NCBI RefSeq assembly: GCF_964656455.1
Contig: NW_027555024.1
Span: 1-64,000 of the forward strand
From: Halichoerus grypus
Taxonomy: Eukaryota > Chordata > Mammalia > Carnivora > Phocidae
Length of the DNA: 64,000 nt
Reading direction: 5' to 3'
Positions 21,011-31,483 of the stretch are shown here, in pieces. The notes below the pieces were generated by a model, which worked only from the letters and a program-made list of their open reading frames with translations, searched no databases and was not told where the DNA came from. A program made the position numbers and the translations under genes. Each line of letters opens with the position of its first letter. Position 1 is the stretch's first letter.

Positions 21011-22280
21011 ACAATTTTTCCTGTTTTATGTAGCAATCTTAATAAGCCTACAACATTATTACAATCCTAGTGTGCTTTTAGAGTTGTAGCTAGGGCAGTA
21101 AGATCACAGTATTATATTCTACCCATTTGACTTCATTTTAAAGAGAACAATTTTCCACTCTGATTTGACAACTGGCTTTTCCTGTAATGGTTAGGTTATT
21201 GAATAATAAAAAGTACTTACCTCCTTTTTTCACATTTCTGTGATTGCTATCTTTAGTTGGAATGAAAAATTATCTAATTCCTATAAGCTGGTACTGAGTT
21301 ATTAAAATAGATACCAATTTTTAAAATTAATATTCTAGGTAAAGAAATAATAACTACCTACAAAAACTGTTTTTCTCCCTGGAGCTAGTACCCCTGGATC
21401 TGAGTGCTACTTGCACCCTGACTGGTTAAATCACCTACGTTATAAGCAAATGCTTGTTCTGCAGAAAGAAAACAAGCCCTACTTATTTAAACGGGCTATC
21501 TCCTGTCAAATCCCTAGGTTCTTCTCCCTGTCCTTCACATCACAGTCATTCAAGCGTTTGTATCTGCAGTAGTATTCTTAGTATGTCAAGAAGTACTCCT
21601 AATATAGTTCAGACTTTTTAACATCATTATTTTTACTTTCCAAATCCTCTTTTGTCCTTTCATAAATTAGCCCCAAAGGCAGCATTATAAGATATAAAAC
21701 CTGTTATAATAATGAATTTAGACAGGGCTTAAGGGCTTAAACCAGCAAGAGTCCATCCTCAGCGCCAATTTAGCACGTTCCTCAGCCACCACTTGGGACT
21801 TAGGCCGAAAGATGTGGAAGGCAGTAGAGTCCTATCACAGCAGGTAGGACTTTCATTCAGAGGAGTACTGAGACGTTGAAGATGAGGGCAGAAAACCCCG
21901 CAGCATAAAGTCCATCAACGACACCGACAAGAATGGGTTTTCAGACATGAATGGTGGTGGGCAGTTAGAATAGTGATTGGAGCGAGTTAAGGGAAGGTGA
22001 GGGAGAGGAGGTTCTGCAAGCAGACAGCTAACTCTCTGAAGCATGCGGCTATGCAGTGAGAGTGAAAGATGACTTTGTTACCTAAGTCTCTACTTCAGAT
22101 TGTTCGCTGATGGGAATAAACCAATGAGGAGGCAAGGACTAAAGAAGAGAGAGGAGAAACAGTGAAAATTCTCCTAGATACCACACACAAATAGAGCTAA
22201 CGTGGCATATTTATCTCTGTGCTTATATAGACCTCAACAAAAACAATTTGGCATTTTTGTACAAGCTGCCCTATAAATTT
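21011..22280. other. Unassigned DNA, possibly single copy
   Basis: No repeat signature that I recognise. About 21720-22060 is richer in CpG and GC than the surroundings and has a short minus-strand frame (21853-22044) with no domain. No promoter element or exon can be supported. Confidence 0.5.
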
Positions 22281-22292
22281 CCTGGTCATATT

Positions 22293-22417
22293 GGGGAGGG
22301 GGGGAGAGGGTGAGGGAAAAGCTTAGGCAGGCTCCATGCCCAGCGCAGAGCCCGATGCAGGGCTCGATCAGAATCAAGAGTCAGATGCTTAACCGACTAA
22401 GCCACCCAGGTGCCCCT
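22293..22417 (-). mobile_element. Can-SINE without A-rich tail
   Basis: Starts directly in the GA-rich body (GGGGAGGGGGGGAGAGGGTG) with no poly(T) and lacks part of the head region between ATCA and GAATCAAGAG. It still has the target duplication CCTGGTCATATT / TCTTGGTCATATT on both sides, so tail loss or internal priming happened at or after insertion. Confidence 0.9.
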
Positions 22418-22632
22418 CTTGGTCATATTTTTAATTGTTAAGCAACAATATTTTCATACAGACTCGTTTATGAATTACTGCTGTTCAAAACATATTAATT
22501 TCTTTGTTCTCTACACACTCTTAACTTCAACATATGTTAAGAGATTTTACGAACAGGAAATTTCTCTTCATATATATGTGTGACTTTTTTCTCACAGCAG
22601 CATCACTAACTTTATTTCATTCTCATTTTTTA

Positions 22633-22847
22633 TTTTTTTATTTTTTTATTTTTTTTTTAAAGATTTTATTTATTTATTTGACAGAGAGACACAGCGCGAG
22701 AGAGGGAACACAAGCAGGGGCAGCGGGAAAGGGAGAAGCAGGCCTCCCGTGGAGGAGGGAGCCTGATGCAGGGCTCGATCCCAGGACCCTGGGATCATGA
22801 CCTGAGCTGAAGGCAGATGCTTAATGACTGAGCCACCCAAGCGCCCC
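22633..22847 (-). mobile_element. Can-SINE, full length
   Basis: T-rich tail with TTTTTTTA units, then AAGATTTTATTTATTTATTT and a complete body and head. Target TCATTCTCATTTTTTA at 22617-22632 and 22848-22863. Confidence 0.96.
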
Positions 22848-22863
22848 TCATTCTCATTTTTTA

Positions 22864-23434
22864 AAAATTCCTGCTGATGTTCGAGCTCTTTTGTAGTAAA
22901 GTTTTTCATTACACATCTTTTTCACATATTGTGTTAATCACAGTTCTTACTATAAATTAAGTCCTAAACTGTGGTCTTTTGACAGACACATGTAAAAATG
23001 TTTATTTTCACAAAGAATTATACGTTTTTTCCTAAAACACAAGCAGCTCTATCTTAGGTTTCTCCCTTTTGACAGAGATATCAGCAGTCAGTTTAATACT
23101 GGGGAGACACCAGGGAGTGCCAGAGATCAGAGCACCCTCTATTTAGCTCGCCCGACTGCTGTTAACTGGAGAACAAAAGACCTGTGCCACCTATCATCCA
23201 GTTTTTCAAGATGAGTAAAAAATCTGGATTTTCTTTTTGCATAATCTCCCATTGTTTGCAACTAATTAGAAAAAATACAGTATAAACCAAAAATAAAATG
23301 CCTGCAGGCCAAATCGAGCTGACATGCCACTGGTTTACAACCTCTAGGTTAAGGGATCATAATGGGTCTGCTTATTTATTTTTCTTTCACTTTTTTCTTG
23401 ATTTTAGGTCATTCTTCCTTCCAAGAAGGGGTAT
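22864..23434. other. Unassigned DNA
   Basis: No recognisable element or coding potential. The frame at 23298-23612 runs into the next SINE and is a by-product. Confidence 0.5.
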
Positions 23435-23450
23435 CACAAGTCTGTCCTTT

Positions 23451-23655
23451 TTTTTTTTTTTTAAGATTTTATTTATTTATTTGAGAGTGAGTGTGAGAGA
23501 GAGCACTAGCGGGGGCACGGTGAAGGGCAGAGGAAGAGGGAGAAGCAGGCTCTCCGCTGAGCAGGGAGTCCGACGTGGGGCTCGATCCCAGGACCCTGGG
23601 ATCATGACCTGAGCCGAAGGCAGACATTTAACCGACTGAACCACCCAAGTGCCCC
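23451..23655 (-). mobile_element. Can-SINE, full length
   Basis: Poly(T), AAGATTTTATTTATTTATTT, body with GGGGGCACGGTGAAGGGCAG, head ending ACCACCCAAGTGCCCC. Imperfect target CACAAGTCTGTCCTTT / CACTAGTCTTTCTTT. Confidence 0.95.
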
Positions 23656-23865
23656 CACTAGTCTTTCTTTAAAATACTCATTCAGAGATTCGAAGTGAGG
23701 TTAAATGACCTACCACCATCACCAAGTGCCATTAAACATTTCTCTTTTTTAAAGTAATATAATACCATATTTGCATTTTGATACTAGTTTGGGGTTGGAA
23801 TGAAATTCACCTTTAAATTTACACTTGTTCTTGAGACGTTTTCATCTATGTACAGAAGTACGACA

Positions 23866-24012
23866 ATTAGCATTTATAGAGCACCTACAGTGGGCCAGGC
23901 ACATTACTAAGCATTTTCACACTTTGGTATTTCATTAAAGCCAAAATTACCTTGTAAAGTAGATTTTATTATCTCATTTTACAGACGATTTGCAATAGTT
24001 CACGAAGTGCCC
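23866..24012 (-). mobile_element. MIR SINE, partial
   Basis: TTTATAGAGCACCTACAGTG, GGCCAGGCACATTACTAAGC, ATTTTCACACTTTGGTATTT and TATCTCATTTTACAGACGAT give the antisense MIR 3' half. The tRNA-related half is lost. Confidence 0.8.
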
Positions 24013-24399
24013 AGTTTTTGTTTCTCTGCCCTCAGAATCCAGACGAAATGGTTGGTTAGGCTTGCTCTTTTGACAGGTATCATCAATCAAGAATTACAAC
24101 CACCTTAAATAAATCACAATAACAAAAATGCAAAGTGAAAGTATTGAAGGATGATATCCTTTGAAAAAACAGCTAAACCTTCATTTCAACTCCTTAAATT
24201 CCTTAGGTCCACTGATCTTCCAGTCACTGAAAGAGTCATAGTTATTTTCAAGACAAGTAAAATTGAAGTCAGCTCTTCTTTTTGGTTCATGTTTCTTTTC
24301 TAGAGCCTCTAAAAACACTGACCATTTTACAAAAAAACAAATCTTTTCATTAATTAAAGAGGAGCACAAAAAGAGCACAGGCTGCTGTCACCAAGAAAT

Positions 24400-24640
24400 T
24401 ACTGAGCATATGTGCTCGGCAAGGCCGAGTGCTAGGCCCTGTAACACAGAACTAAGTACGGTTCCCTACTCACTTGGAGCTCACAGTTTCTAGGAAGGGA
24501 AACAGATCTTAAAGAAATGTCCATACAAATAACAATTTAATTACAGTCATGGTAAGTGCCACCAAGGAAACTTAAAATGGGGTGCTATGATAGCTTTCAT
24601 AAAGTTGTGCAAGTCTAAGTAAAAATTGGGCAGAATCTCA
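24400..24640 (+). repeat. Ancient dispersed repeat, family not assigned
   Basis: TATGTGCTCGGCAAGGCCGA, CTAGGCCCTGTAACACAGAA, CTTGGAGCTCACAGTTTCTA, TCATGGTAAGTGCCACCAAG and GGGGTGCTATGATAGC match the pattern of an old mammalian repeat I recall (…CATGGAGCTTACAGTCTAG… type). Family not named. Confidence 0.5.
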
Positions 24641-25344
24641 ATATAATCAGGGAAGTAAAAAGACAAACTTCTCTTGTTCCTGTGAAGTGGCTCCTTTAAA
24701 AACATACAGTCTGAAGGATTACATTAAATCTCTACAAATACCTGATTCTATTTATATTTTATATATCCTAGCGTAAGTTTCTTTAAATTCAATTCTGATG
24801 TCTTCAAAGCCACTCACTCCCCTACAAGACACACACACATAAATAATGAACTTCAGTATTTTGAAAAGCAAAACATTTATCAGCATTTAAGTCCAAGGCT
24901 CAACGAACATTTAAATATAACACACATAATATACTTATAAAAATTAAAAACAGACAAAACCAGTAACATTTATCAAATAATGTGGAAAGAATGGTTAAAA
25001 TGCAACTTGTAGTGAAACCACGTAAAAAACACCGTAATGTTAATTTTTTAAGTATATGGAAATTAGGATAAATGGGCCAATTACTTGGCTTTTGAAAAAA
25101 CATAAGAATAACATGGGTTAGGAAAGTACAAAAGCAGCAAAGCACTAAAACTGGTCATAGTCTTCCAGTAAAAAAATGGCACCTAATATAAGGAATAAAT
25201 TTAAAAACTTTTAAAATATGCTTAAGAAAATGTGTCCAAAATGTCTCAAATCTCACTAGCAATTAATGATTTTATGTCAAAATAATAAATAAGAAATGTA
25301 CAAACTGTTCAAATACAATAAATACATATAAATATAAATACATT
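24641..25344. other. Unassigned AT-rich DNA
   Basis: No repeat, gene or regulatory signal that I can support. A short ACACAC run lies at about 24828-24838. Confidence 0.5.
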
Positions 25345-25356
25345 AAAGATCTCTCA

Positions 25357-25568
25357 AGGGGTGCCTGGGTGGCCCAGTCGTTAAGCGTCTGCCTTCGGCT
25401 CGGGTCATGATCCCAGGGTCTTGGGATCGAGCCCGGCATCGGGCTCCCTGCTCAGTGGGAAGCCTGCTTCTCCCTCTCCCACTCCCCCTGCTTGTGTTCC
25501 CTCTCTCGCTGTCTCTCTCTCTGTCAAATAAATAAATAAATACCTTTTTAAATTTTTTCTTAAAAAAA
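25357..25568 (+). mobile_element. Can-SINE, full length
   Basis: Head GGGGTGCCTGGGTGGCCCAG, young-type body. The tail has lost the AAAATCTT motif (AAATAAATACCTTTTTAAAT). Target AAAGATCTCTCA at 25345-25356 and 25569-25580. Confidence 0.96.
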
Positions 25569-25928
25569 AAAGATCTCTCATGAGATTTATCTCCGTTTTC
25601 CTATTTTCTCCAAGGTTTACCTGCATCTAATTTATATATACATATGTACTTAATGGTTCAAGTAACATCCTACAGCAGTGTACATATCTCACCAGTCACT
25701 TTTAAACATCTTCCCTGTTTCATTCAGTCATAAATTTGTTAGTAATATAGGGAACCACATGACAATCTTTTTGGAACAAGGTCCACACTTAGACACATGA
25801 AGTTCAAAAGTAAGGCCCATGTGGTCCTGAAAGTATCATGTGACTTGAAGAATGAAAAATTCACAAATCCTCACAAACTCGGCTTTTCTTGCCCCTTCCA
25901 AAAACTGTCTTTAAAAGGACAAGTGAAC

Positions 25929-26128
25929 AGGGGCACCTGGGTGGCTCAGTCGTTAAGCATCTGCCTTCGGCTCAGGTCATGGTCCCAGGGTCCTGGGATC
26001 GAGCCCCACATCAGGCTCCCTGCTCAGCGGGAACCCTGTTTCTCCTTCTCCCACTCTCCCTGCTTGTGTTCCCTCTCTCGCTGTGTCTCTCTGTCAAATA
26101 AATTAAAAAATCTTTAGGAAAAAAAAAA
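25929..26128 (+). mobile_element. Can-SINE, full length
   Basis: Young-type copy with CGTTAAGCATCTGCCTTCGG. Perfect 16-base target duplication AAAAGGACAAGTGAAC at 25913-25928 and 26129-26144. Confidence 0.97.
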
Positions 26129-26197
26129 AAAAGGACAAGTGAACCATAACAGGAGTCGTCTTATCATCCCATATTTATTTAAAATCTAATACATTTA

Positions 26198-26371
26198 GGA
26201 GCGACTGAGCCACGCGTCTGCCTTTGCTCGGGACATGATCTCGGGGGTCCTGGGGTCGAGCCCCGCGTTGGACTTCCTGCTCAGCAGGGAGCCTGCTTCT
26301 CCCTCTCCCTCTGCTGCTCCCCCTGCTTGTGCTCTCTCACTCTGTCAAATAAATAAATAAAATCTTAAAAA
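26198..26371 (+). mobile_element. Can-SINE with damaged head, first unit of a stack
   Basis: The head GGAGCGACTGAGCCACGCGTCTGCC lacks the GGTGGCTCAG part, yet body and AAATAAATAAATAAAATCTT tail are normal. Its left target AAAATCTAATACATTTA (26181-26197) recurs only after two further insertions, at 26754-26770. Confidence 0.92.
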
Positions 26372-26551
26372 AAAAATCTAGGGTGGGAGGATGGGTTAGC
26401 CTGGTGATGGGTATTAAAGTGGACACGTTCTGCATGGAGCACTGGGTGTTATGCACAAACAATGAATCATGGAACACTACATCAAAAACTAATGACGTAA
26501 TGTACAGTGATTAACATAACAATAAAAAGCAAAAAAATTAAAAAAAAAAAT
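26372..26551 (+). mobile_element. Young L1 3' tail, middle unit of a stack
   Basis: GGGTGGGAGGATGGGTTAGC, CTGGTGATGGGTATTAAAGT, GCACTGGGTGTTATGCACAA, GAATCATGGAACACTACATC, AACATAACAATAAAAAGC. It is a 5'-truncated carnivore-type L1 end of about 150 bases plus poly(A), flanked by AAAATCTA-type target words. Confidence 0.9.
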
Positions 26552-26753
26552 CTAAGGACGCCTGGGTGGCTCAGTTGGTTAAGCATCTTGCCTTCGGCTC
26601 AGGTCATGATCCCAGGGTCCTGGGATCGAGTCCCACATCGGGCTCCCTGCTCGGCAGGAAGCCTGCTTCTCCCTCACCCACTCTCCCTGCTTGTGTTCCT
26701 GCTCTCGCTATCTTTCTCTCTGTCAAATAAATAAATAAAATCTTTAAAAAAAA
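26552..26753 (+). mobile_element. Can-SINE, last unit of a stack
   Basis: Head GGACGCCTGGGTGGCTCAG, complete body and tail. Its right side restores the original target AAAATCTAATACATTTA at 26754-26770. Confidence 0.95.
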
Positions 26754-26770
26754 AAAATCTAATACATTTA

Positions 26771-27704
26771 AGGTACTCCATATATATGATGTAATAGGAG
26801 CCAGACAGAAAGTCATGTAACCAAGCTTCCAGCACAGTGTGGCTGGCTTTCACTTTCCTTGTAAGCTAATACCTACTTTACCAGGTTATTTTAAAGATCC
26901 TCCCCCAAAACGGCACAGTATTTGGCATACTGTATGTACACAAATGGTGGCTAATATAATTATTTTAAATCAAATTAGAGACAGGAAACAAATAGAAAAT
27001 GAACAGTACAAACTGCCATTAGAAGCCCTACCAAAGCAGAGAAAAGGAAGAAATGCCCAGGAGCCCAGCTGAAATTAAAGCTTCACGGAGAAGGTTAAGA
27101 GACAGGCTCTGCCTATCAAGAAGTCTCGGACTTATCGGACAAGAGGGAGAAGGAGTGATTAACAGAGAAGCAGAGATAAGACTACAGAATTAGGGGCACA
27201 ACATAGAAAACTAAATCCAGTATCATTATTAGTGAGCAAAAAAAAAGAAAGAAAAGAAAAAGAAATTAGAACTAAATCATGCACTAGAAAGAATAAAACC
27301 TGTATGAACAGGACAAAACAGAACATCAAGTCCCAATGTCTAATCACAAATTTTTATCACAGGTTATCTTTTCTCTTTTAGAAAAAAAAAGGGTGTTGAG
27401 ACAACAGTCTGTTTAGAAAATACAACACCTACTCTCAAAATACTAAAAAGACTGATACAAATGTGACTACCTACTTCTATAATATAATCTGACTACTGAT
27501 GATAGTGACTTTCTTCAGAAAAGTATTAAGCAAATCGATGAACATTACTAATACTTAAAATGACCTAGAAATGAGGGGGGAAACGCAATACTTTTTATTG
27601 GGCTGATAATGTTTAGCAGAGGTATAAGTAGTTTACAAATAATGCTTAAGCTTCTTAAACCCTCAGAAATGGGACTAGTTACATATAAACGTATTTATGA
27701 AATA
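26771..27704. other. Unassigned DNA with a short MIR-like tail
   Basis: About 26912-26960 (GGCACAGTATTTGGCATACT, ATGGTGGCTAATATAATTAT) resembles a MIR 3' end. The remainder is purine-rich but not assignable. The frames 26839-27072 and 27159-27347 have no recognised domain. Confidence 0.45.
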
Positions 27705-28205
27705 TAAGGATCCCCCATTTTTTGAAGTTCAAACTAGGCCACTTCCCTTTTTTGAAAGACCTACATGAGTACCTATTTTCACTAACCGAAAGACATCCAG
27801 AGAGGATTTTCGCTTTTATGAAAAAGGCAAAAAGCAAACACAGCGTTCAGTGTTTGTTTCGCAGCAAGCCATTACAGAAAGAGTGCGCATGCAGCAGCTA
27901 GAGTGGCGCCACCAAGCTTCTTCCCCAGGAACTGCACTCAACATCTCAGCAGCAAGGTGCCTGGGGTTTGAAACAGTGTGGGTAGACTTGTGCTTTATCT
28001 CGATTTATTTTGTGCATTCATTAGCAAGATGTGTCCTAAGGTACCAGAAAAATCTAAGAGAAGTTATTTTTGGGGTCTGGGAATGCTCGAAAAATTTCCC
28101 ATATAAATTAATGGTAGCTGCTTCTTCACTTCATGCCATTTTGGTTTTTACCAGGAAAGGTCTCATAGGAACCCTCTATTTTCAGATAGCAGGGGAAACA
28201 TGCAC
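27705..28205 (+). repeat. Ancient dispersed repeat, family not assigned
   Basis: GATCCCCCATTTTTTGAAGT, CGAAAGACATCCAGAGAGGA, TTTTCGCTTTTATGAAAAAG, GTTTGTTTCGCAGCAAGCCA, AGCAAGATGTGTCCTAAGGT, CTCATAGGAACCCTCTATTT, CAGATAGCAGGGGAAACA. I recall the same text in other mammalian genomes as a medium-copy repeat but cannot name it. The 122-residue frame at 27850-28218 lies in it and resembles no protein I know. Confidence 0.55.
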
Positions 28206-29092
28206 ATTCAAATTTTAATAACCATTTTTTTAATGATTCCTTGAAGGTTTAAAAAAAAAGTTTATATTCTTACTAAAACTAAACTGGGAAAAATTACAAC
28301 ATAAGTCAAATTAACATTTAGTATATGGCACTGGGATTTTTATGACAGTTTTTATGTGAACAATCTTTTTAAAGTCTTCATTTATCTAAGAGCAGCAAGG
28401 ATATAGAACAAAAGAAATATTGTAATTGCTTTGGGGATTTTTTTACCACCATATTTCAAAAACACACAAACAGTCCAATTCATGCCATTTCGTGCCAAGA
28501 AAGCTATTTTTCCCCTCAAAATACAATTTAAAATACTCTCTAAATTTAACTCAATATTAATATGATTTAAATTTACATTTAACTGCAATATAAAAATATA
28601 ATTTGTAGGCCTTTCAAAGAAAGTATCTTTTTTTAAAATACCTCTGAATATACAAAGAAATAATCTTTAGGCTTACTTGGAAGCTAAACTATATAAAAGT
28701 AAAGCCTTTAATAGAAAAAATAGTGACTTTTACAAATATTTAAGTTAAAATGGCTCTCTTTTGGAGCCCTGTCAGAGAAAATATCTAAGTCTGTTGCTCC
28801 CTAAGTGGGGGCAGGGTTGAAGATAATGCTGCAAAAGCGATCCTAGCCTTACCAGTGCGGCTCTAAACTTGAAGTGCAGTGGTAGGCTCTGGAACAAAGA
28901 ATGTGTAACTTGATCTCTTTTCCTTCTCTCCTCCTTCACAGCAACATTTAGAAAGTAATTTAACTTCTCAAAATGGCATCTTTGTGCTGCTTAGGGGAAA
29001 AACATCTACTCACTAGTACAGTGTAAGGGAAAAAAATAAGAAATCAAATCACTTTTTTAAAAATGGGTTTTCCTTTACAGTGATATTTTTGT
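28206..29092. other. Unassigned DNA
   Basis: AT-rich left part; a less AT-rich patch at 28768-28960. No exon, repeat or RNA gene supportable. Confidence 0.5.
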
Positions 29093-29316
29093 GTCAAACA
29101 TTCAGTATATATAGACAAGCCAATTATAAATGAAGACTATTTTTGCTACGTGAAGGCCCACAATGCAAGATTAAAAAATGCAGCTCAGGTTTTAAGAACA
29201 ATTTGTCAAACACTCAGTATACAGACAAGCCAATTATAAATGAAGACTTTATTTTTGCTACGTGAAGGCCCACAACGCAAGATTAAAAAATGCAGCTCAA
29301 GTTTTAAGAACAATTA
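29093..29316 (+). repeat. 112-bp tandem duplication
   Basis: Copies 29093-29204 and 29205-29316 both run from GTCAAACA(T/C)TCAGTATA through GACAAGCCAATTATAAATGA, GCTACGTGAAGGCCCACAA and TTTTAAGAACAATT. They differ by a handful of substitutions and two small indels (TATA deletion, TT insertion). Function unknown; looks like single-copy DNA duplicated once. Confidence 0.95.
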
Positions 29317-29679
29317 GTCTTATTAATACAAGGTGGAATTAGTATTTATTTTGCTTCTACAACAAAGAGAGTCATTAGCTCCAAAGAAGTTTCCGGAAGA
29401 AAAAATAATTAAGAATACAAGTAATCTGGATAAATTTGAATTTAAAATCTTTGTGTCTAAAAGAATCATGCAAGTTATATATGCTTTTAATTTTAATATT
29501 ATCTCTTCATTTACCCTAATTTAATAAAGGAGACAAGTCAGTTTGAAAATCTGGAGAACAATAAAAACCTGAAAAAAAAATCTGCTAGCCAGGTATCAAA
29601 GGATGTACTGAACATTCTCACCACGGTCAAAATGTTTAAAGGTTTCCTAAAATACCACCAAAATTTTATATGACTTTTA

Positions 29680-29940
29680 TACATCTCAAAGCACTTCTAC
29701 ATTCATGACATAATTTGATCCTCACAACAACCTTGTGAGTTAGGTGGTCACGAATTTGCTTAGTTGAGACAGTCACAAAAAGGTTGGTGGAAGTCTCTCG
29801 ACTCCAGTCGATAGTCCCAAACTATTTCTATTTCAGTACATACCAGTAAGCATTATTACCCCCTTTTCACCAGAGAGGAAACAGGCTCAGAAGTAAATAC
29901 CTTGCTAAGGTCACAATGCTGATATACTTAACTGTAATCC
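29680..29940 (-). mobile_element. MIR-type SINE remnants
   Basis: CATAATTTGATCCTCACAAC, AACCTTGTGAGTTAGGTGGT and then GCATTATTACCCCCTTTTCA, GAGGAAACAGGCTCAGAAGT, CTTGCTAAGGTCACAATGCT are antisense MIR segments. The two parts are separated by about 80 bases, so this is either one MIR with an insertion or two overlapping remnants. Confidence 0.7.
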
Positions 29941-30001
29941 TTACACCTATCAAAATAAGCAAAACAGTTTAATGCAATGTAACCAACAAAAAAGCCAATT
30001 G

Positions 30002-30482
30002 TGGTAGAATCATGGTCCCCTCAAAGACATCCAAGTCCTAACACCCTTGGAACCTGTGAATGTTACCTTATATGCAAGGGACTTTGCAGATGTGATCAAG
30101 GGTACAGAAACTGAGATAAGATTATCTGTTGGTCTCAATCGAATCATGGTCCTTAAAAGCAGAGAACCTTTCCCAGCTATGGTTTGAAAGAGACAGAGAT
30201 GACGGTGGGTCAGAAAGATGAGAGACCATGTTGGCTTAGAAGATGAGGAGGCAGGAAGCCATGAACCAAGGATTGTGGTTGGCCTCTGGAAGCTGGAAAA
30301 GACAAAGAATCAGATTCTCCCCAGGAGCCTCCAGAAAGGAACACAGTCCTGCAGATACCTTGATTTTAGCCTGGCGAGACCTGTGCTGGATTTTTGAGCT
30401 GCAGAGCTGTAACATAATAAATCTGTGCTATTTAAACCACTAAGTGTGTGGTAATTATTACAGCAGCAACAGAAAACTAATA
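30002..30482 (+). mobile_element. MaLR/MLT-like LTR
   Basis: TAGAATCATGGTCCCCTCAA, ATCCAAGTCCTAACACCCTT, GGGACTTTGCAGATGTGATC, GATTCTCCCCAGGAGCCTCC, TACCTTGATTTTAGCCTGGC, ACATAATAAATCTGTGCTAT, CAACAGAAAACTAATATA follow the order of a MaLR-type LTR including an AATAAA polyadenylation site and the ACTAATATA terminus. No internal region follows, so it is a solo LTR. Confidence 0.75.
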
Positions 30483-30494
30483 TACCAATTGTAC

Positions 30495-30621
30495 TATATA
30501 ACCAACGGCTATAGACTGAATGCCTGTATCCCTCCAAAATGTGAGAAATACATGTCTGCTGTTTATAACCCACTCACTTTATGGTATCTTGTAACAGTAG
30601 CCTAAACAGACTAAGACAATT
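30495..30621 (+). mobile_element. MLT1-type LTR, internally deleted
   Basis: Starts AACGGCTATAGACTGAATGC, jumps after TCCCTCCAAAAT to GTGAGAAATACATGTCTGCT and ends TAGCCTAAACAGACTAAGAC. The two ends of a MLT1 LTR are thus present with roughly the central two thirds lost. It abuts the previous LTR. Confidence 0.75.
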
Positions 30622-30845
30622 GACTATTTTGTTTTTTAAAATCTTACAATACTAAAAAACAATCTGCCAATGAGGAGATGTGTCAGCAGAAATCCTATCC
30701 TACATACAGATGAAATAAAAGTATAGGTATCCATCACTACACAACTAGGTGTGCTGCTAATGACATTCTGGCCCAATGTTATACCTAGAAAGTCTATTAA
30801 TTAATCATTCAGTCATCCATGTCTACAGTTTAAATGGAAATTTTC

Positions 30846-31275
30846 TTTTTTTTTTAATTAACATATAATGTACTATTTGTTTCAGGGGTACAGGTCTGTG
30901 ATTCATCAGTCTTACACAATTCACAGCACTCACCATAGCATATACCCTCCCCAATATCTATCACCCAGCCACCCCATCCCTCTCACCCCCCACCACTCCA
31001 GCAACCCTCAGTTTGTTTCCTGAGATTGAGTCTCTTATGGTTTGTCTCCCTCTCTGGTTTTGTCCCGTTTCAATTTTTCCTCTCTTCCCCCATGATCCTC
31101 TGCCTTGTTTCTCAAATTCCACATACCAGCAAGATCATATGATAATTGCCTTTTCTCTGATTGACTTATTTTGCTTAGCATAATACCCTCTAGTTCCATT
31201 CACATCGTTGCAAATAGCAAGATTTCATTTTTGATGGCTGCATAATATTCCTCTGTGTGTGTGTGTGTCACAAAA
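30846..31275 (-). mobile_element. Young carnivore-type L1, 5'-truncated
   Basis: Poly(T), AATTAACATATAATGTACTA, TTTCAGGGGTACAGGTCTGT, CACCCAGCCACCCCATCCCT, CCATGATCCTCTGCCTTGTT, TTGCTTAGCATAATACCCTC, GGCTGCATAATATTCC, i.e. the antisense of ORF2 end plus 3' UTR. Target AAATTTTC at 30838-30845 and 31276-31283. The 5' side ends in TG repeats (31253-31269). Confidence 0.88.
31253..31269 (+). repeat. Short (TG)n
   Basis: About eight TG units at the truncated biological 5' end of the young L1, replacing the GTATATATAC-like stretch usual there. Confidence 0.9.
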
Positions 31276-31483
31276 AATTTTCCTTTGACCATGAATAAGC
31301 TTCTAAGTGCTTAAAAAATTACTTGGAATTCAATTTTCATTACCATTAGGATACACAGTGGATTTAAATGACAAACATATTACAGATTTGATAAGAAATT
31401 AACAACATTAAAGGTAAAAATTTTACCAGAAATATTAATGAGATAGATGGGCCTTTGCTAAAATTAGATGATTCAGCATATTC

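Noticed and set aside
22534..22800. Recurrent frame of the type ILFIYLTERxxAREGTQAG followed by GEGEAGFPLSREPDAGLDPRTLGS
   Set aside because: Antisense reading of the same SINE (poly(T), GA-rich body, reverse head). It varies with each copy's mutations and has no start context.
29093..29316. Repeated units considered as a CRISPR-like or satellite array
   Set aside because: Only two units, directly adjacent and without spacers, in mammalian DNA: a simple tandem duplication.
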